DNA of 64,000 nucleotides from the NCBI RefSeq assembly GCF_021155765.1, contig NC_060118.1, positions 5,890,001 to 5,954,000 on the forward strand. The letters are read 5' to 3'. Below are positions 62,801 through 64,000 of this stretch, piece after piece. The notes beneath the pieces are model-generated. The model was not told the origin of the DNA. It was given only the letters and a program-made list of their open reading frames with translations, and ran no database searches. The stretch is from Diprion similis. Lineage: Eukaryota; Arthropoda; Insecta; Hymenoptera; Diprionidae. A program made the translations under genes and the position numbers. Numbering within the stretch: the first letter of the stretch is position 1; every line of letters begins with the position of its first letter.

Positions 62801-64000
62801 TTTTCATCGTCATTTCTCTGCTGCTGGTCCCAGGCTATTTTTATTGTGTTTTCTGAGTTCCTGGGCCTCGAATTAGTCTAAAAAGCGTCATACGGATCGA
62901 TTCCCAGACAAAAGATTTTTCGGCCAATAAAAATCCAAGGCTAACCCCTTTGCATTTTTGGCGAAAATTTCGACGACTTCGAAAAGTGCTGCAATTAATT
63001 CTTTAGGGTACTATTTCGACGTGATTTTGCGAGAGGAATCGATTAACCGCAGTCCCGATACGCTGCGAGCAACGCCTGCAAAGTTACAGCCGAAAAACTG
63101 CAGATTTTCATCGTCATTTCTCTGCTGCTGGTCCCAGGCTATTTTTAATGTGTTTTCTGAGTTCCTGGGCCTCGAATTAGTCTAAAAAGCGTAATACGGA
63201 TCGATTCCCGGACAAAAGATTTTTCGGCCAAAAAAAATCCAAGGCTAACCCCTTTGCATTTTTGGCGAAAATTTCGACGACTTCGAAAAGTGCTGCAATT
63301 AATTCTTTAGGGTACTATTTCGACGTGATTTTGCGAGAGGAATCGATTAACCGCAGTCCCGATACGCTGCGAGCAACGCCTGCAAAGTTACAGCCGAAAA
63401 ACTGCAGATTTTCATCGTCATTTCTCTGCTGCTGGTCCCAGGCTATTTTTAATGTGTTTTCTGAGTTCCTGGGCCTCGAATTAGTCTAGAAAGCGTCATA
63501 CGGATCGATTCCCAGACAAAAGATTTTTCGGCCAAAAAAAATCCAAGGCTAACCCCTTTGCATTTTTGGCGAAAATTTCGACGACTTCGAAAAGTGCTGC
63601 AATTAATTCTTTAGGGTACTATTTCGACGTGATTTTGCGAGAGGAATCGATTAACCGCAGTCCCGATACGCTGCGAGCAACGCCTGCAAAGTGACAGCCG
63701 AAAAACTGCAGATTTTCATCGTCATTTCTCTGCTGCTGGTCCCAGGCTATTTTTAATGTGTTTTCTGAGTTCCTGGGCCCCGAATTAGTCTAAAGAGCGT
63801 CATACGGATCGATTCCCAGACAAAAGATTTTTCGGCCAAAAAAAATCCAAGGCTAACCCCTTTGCATTTTTGGCGAAAATTTCGACGACTTCGAAAAGTG
63901 CTGCAATTAATTCTTTAGGGTACTATTTCGACGTGATTTTGCGAGAGGAATCGATTAACCGCAGTCCCGATACGCTGCGAGCAACGCCTGCAAAGTTACA
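59892..64000 (+). repeat. 17-monomer higher-order repeat, copy B (cut by window end)
   Basis: Matches 54724-58832 at an offset of 17 x 304 bases. Markers are AAAGTGACAGCC at 60955 and 63691, TCTCGATACG at 61134, TTTCTGGCG at 61438, ATTACCCGCAG at 61742 and CCAATAAAAA at 62928. I saw no difference at any marker I compared. If complete, it would end about 1.06 kb past the window. Confidence 0.92.

Larger units (their letters stand above)
36813..64000 (+). repeat. Satellite DNA array, 304-bp unit, 89 full copies plus a partial
   Basis: From 36813 every 304 bases repeats almost exactly to the end of the window. One unit (39549-39853) is 305 bases through an extra A. Complete units end at 63869, with a 131-base partial unit at 63870-64000, so the array continues beyond the window. 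Landmarks per unit are TTTCGACGACTTCGAAA (a 6-base dyad), TTTCGACGTGATTTTGCGAG, ACCGCAGTCCCGATACGCTG, AAACTGCAGATTTTCATCG, GTTCCTGGGCC, an A8 tract and CCAAGGCTAACCCC. There are about 17-20 CpG per unit, high for the surrounding AT-rich DNA. All units are head-to-tail in one orientation. The 75-codon frame in each unit starts at TTG with no ATG and is not treated as a gene. Confidence 0.98.

Noticed and set aside
36813-63489. A repeated 75-codon open frame in nearly every satellite unit, as a gene family
   Set aside because: It starts at TTG with no ATG. Four copies have an in-frame TGA (55787, 58523, 60955, 63691), others lose the start, and variants are not biased toward synonymous changes. 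Homogenisation of the satellite explains the conservation.
36813-64000. CRISPR array or bacterial repeat
   Set aside because: Units are contiguous 304-base copies without variable spacers, next to intron-bearing insect genes.
36813-64000. CENP-B box in the satellite monomer
   Set aside because: Segments with TTCG do not fit the required spacing to the CGGG half in the consensus unit.

Overview
This window is eukaryotic, from an insect genome, and AT-rich with many introns. It carries an insect-type odorant receptor, a Dicer-2, a penta-EF-hand calpain and the conserved splicing factor MFAP1, all split by GT-AG introns. Gene structure and divergence fit a hymenopteran, but that order-level call is inference. 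There are no bacterial operons, no CRISPR array and no virus.

Layout: (1) 1-4172 is mostly unassigned. It holds a 27-base poly-G run, a 23-base poly-C run and a possible minus-strand terminal exon at 3022-3264. (2) 4173-6304 (+) is a complete four-exon MFAP1 gene of 459 codons. (3) 7022-7570 is a near-perfect 279-bp tandem duplication. (4) 8442-17981 (-) is Dicer-2, reconstructed here as 25 exons giving 1638 residues, with helicase, PAZ, both RNase III domains and dsRBD catalytic motifs intact. It converges on MFAP1. (5) About 20030-21880 (-) is a broken calpain copy with stops and frameshifts. (6) 25238-30179 (-) is a calpain gene of 12 recognisable exons (691 residues, missing only the extreme N terminus), whose catalytic Asn position reads Asp. 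One intron carries a fold-back element. (7) 32860-34752 (+) is a seven-exon odorant receptor of 449 residues. (8) From 36206 to the end of the window lies a tandem satellite with a 304-bp unit: two diverged edge monomers, then 89 complete monomers plus a partial one running off the right edge. A detached monomer fragment sits at 35582-35735.

The most notable structure is the satellite. It is not a simple homogeneous array. Diagnostic variants recur at exact multiples of 304 bp and reveal nested higher-order repeats: a 17-monomer (5168-bp) block duplicated in tandem at the right end, an 8-monomer (2432-bp) block duplicated in the middle, and 2- and 3-monomer units nearer the left edge. The 75-codon frame in each unit starts at TTG, and several copies carry stops, so it is not treated as a gene.

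The four genes do not form a pathway. MFAP1 acts in pre-mRNA splicing, Dicer-2 in siRNA-based defence, calpain in Ca2+-dependent proteolysis, and the receptor in olfaction. Exon boundaries were worked out by hand from reading frame, splice consensus and remembered family sequence, without alignment software.
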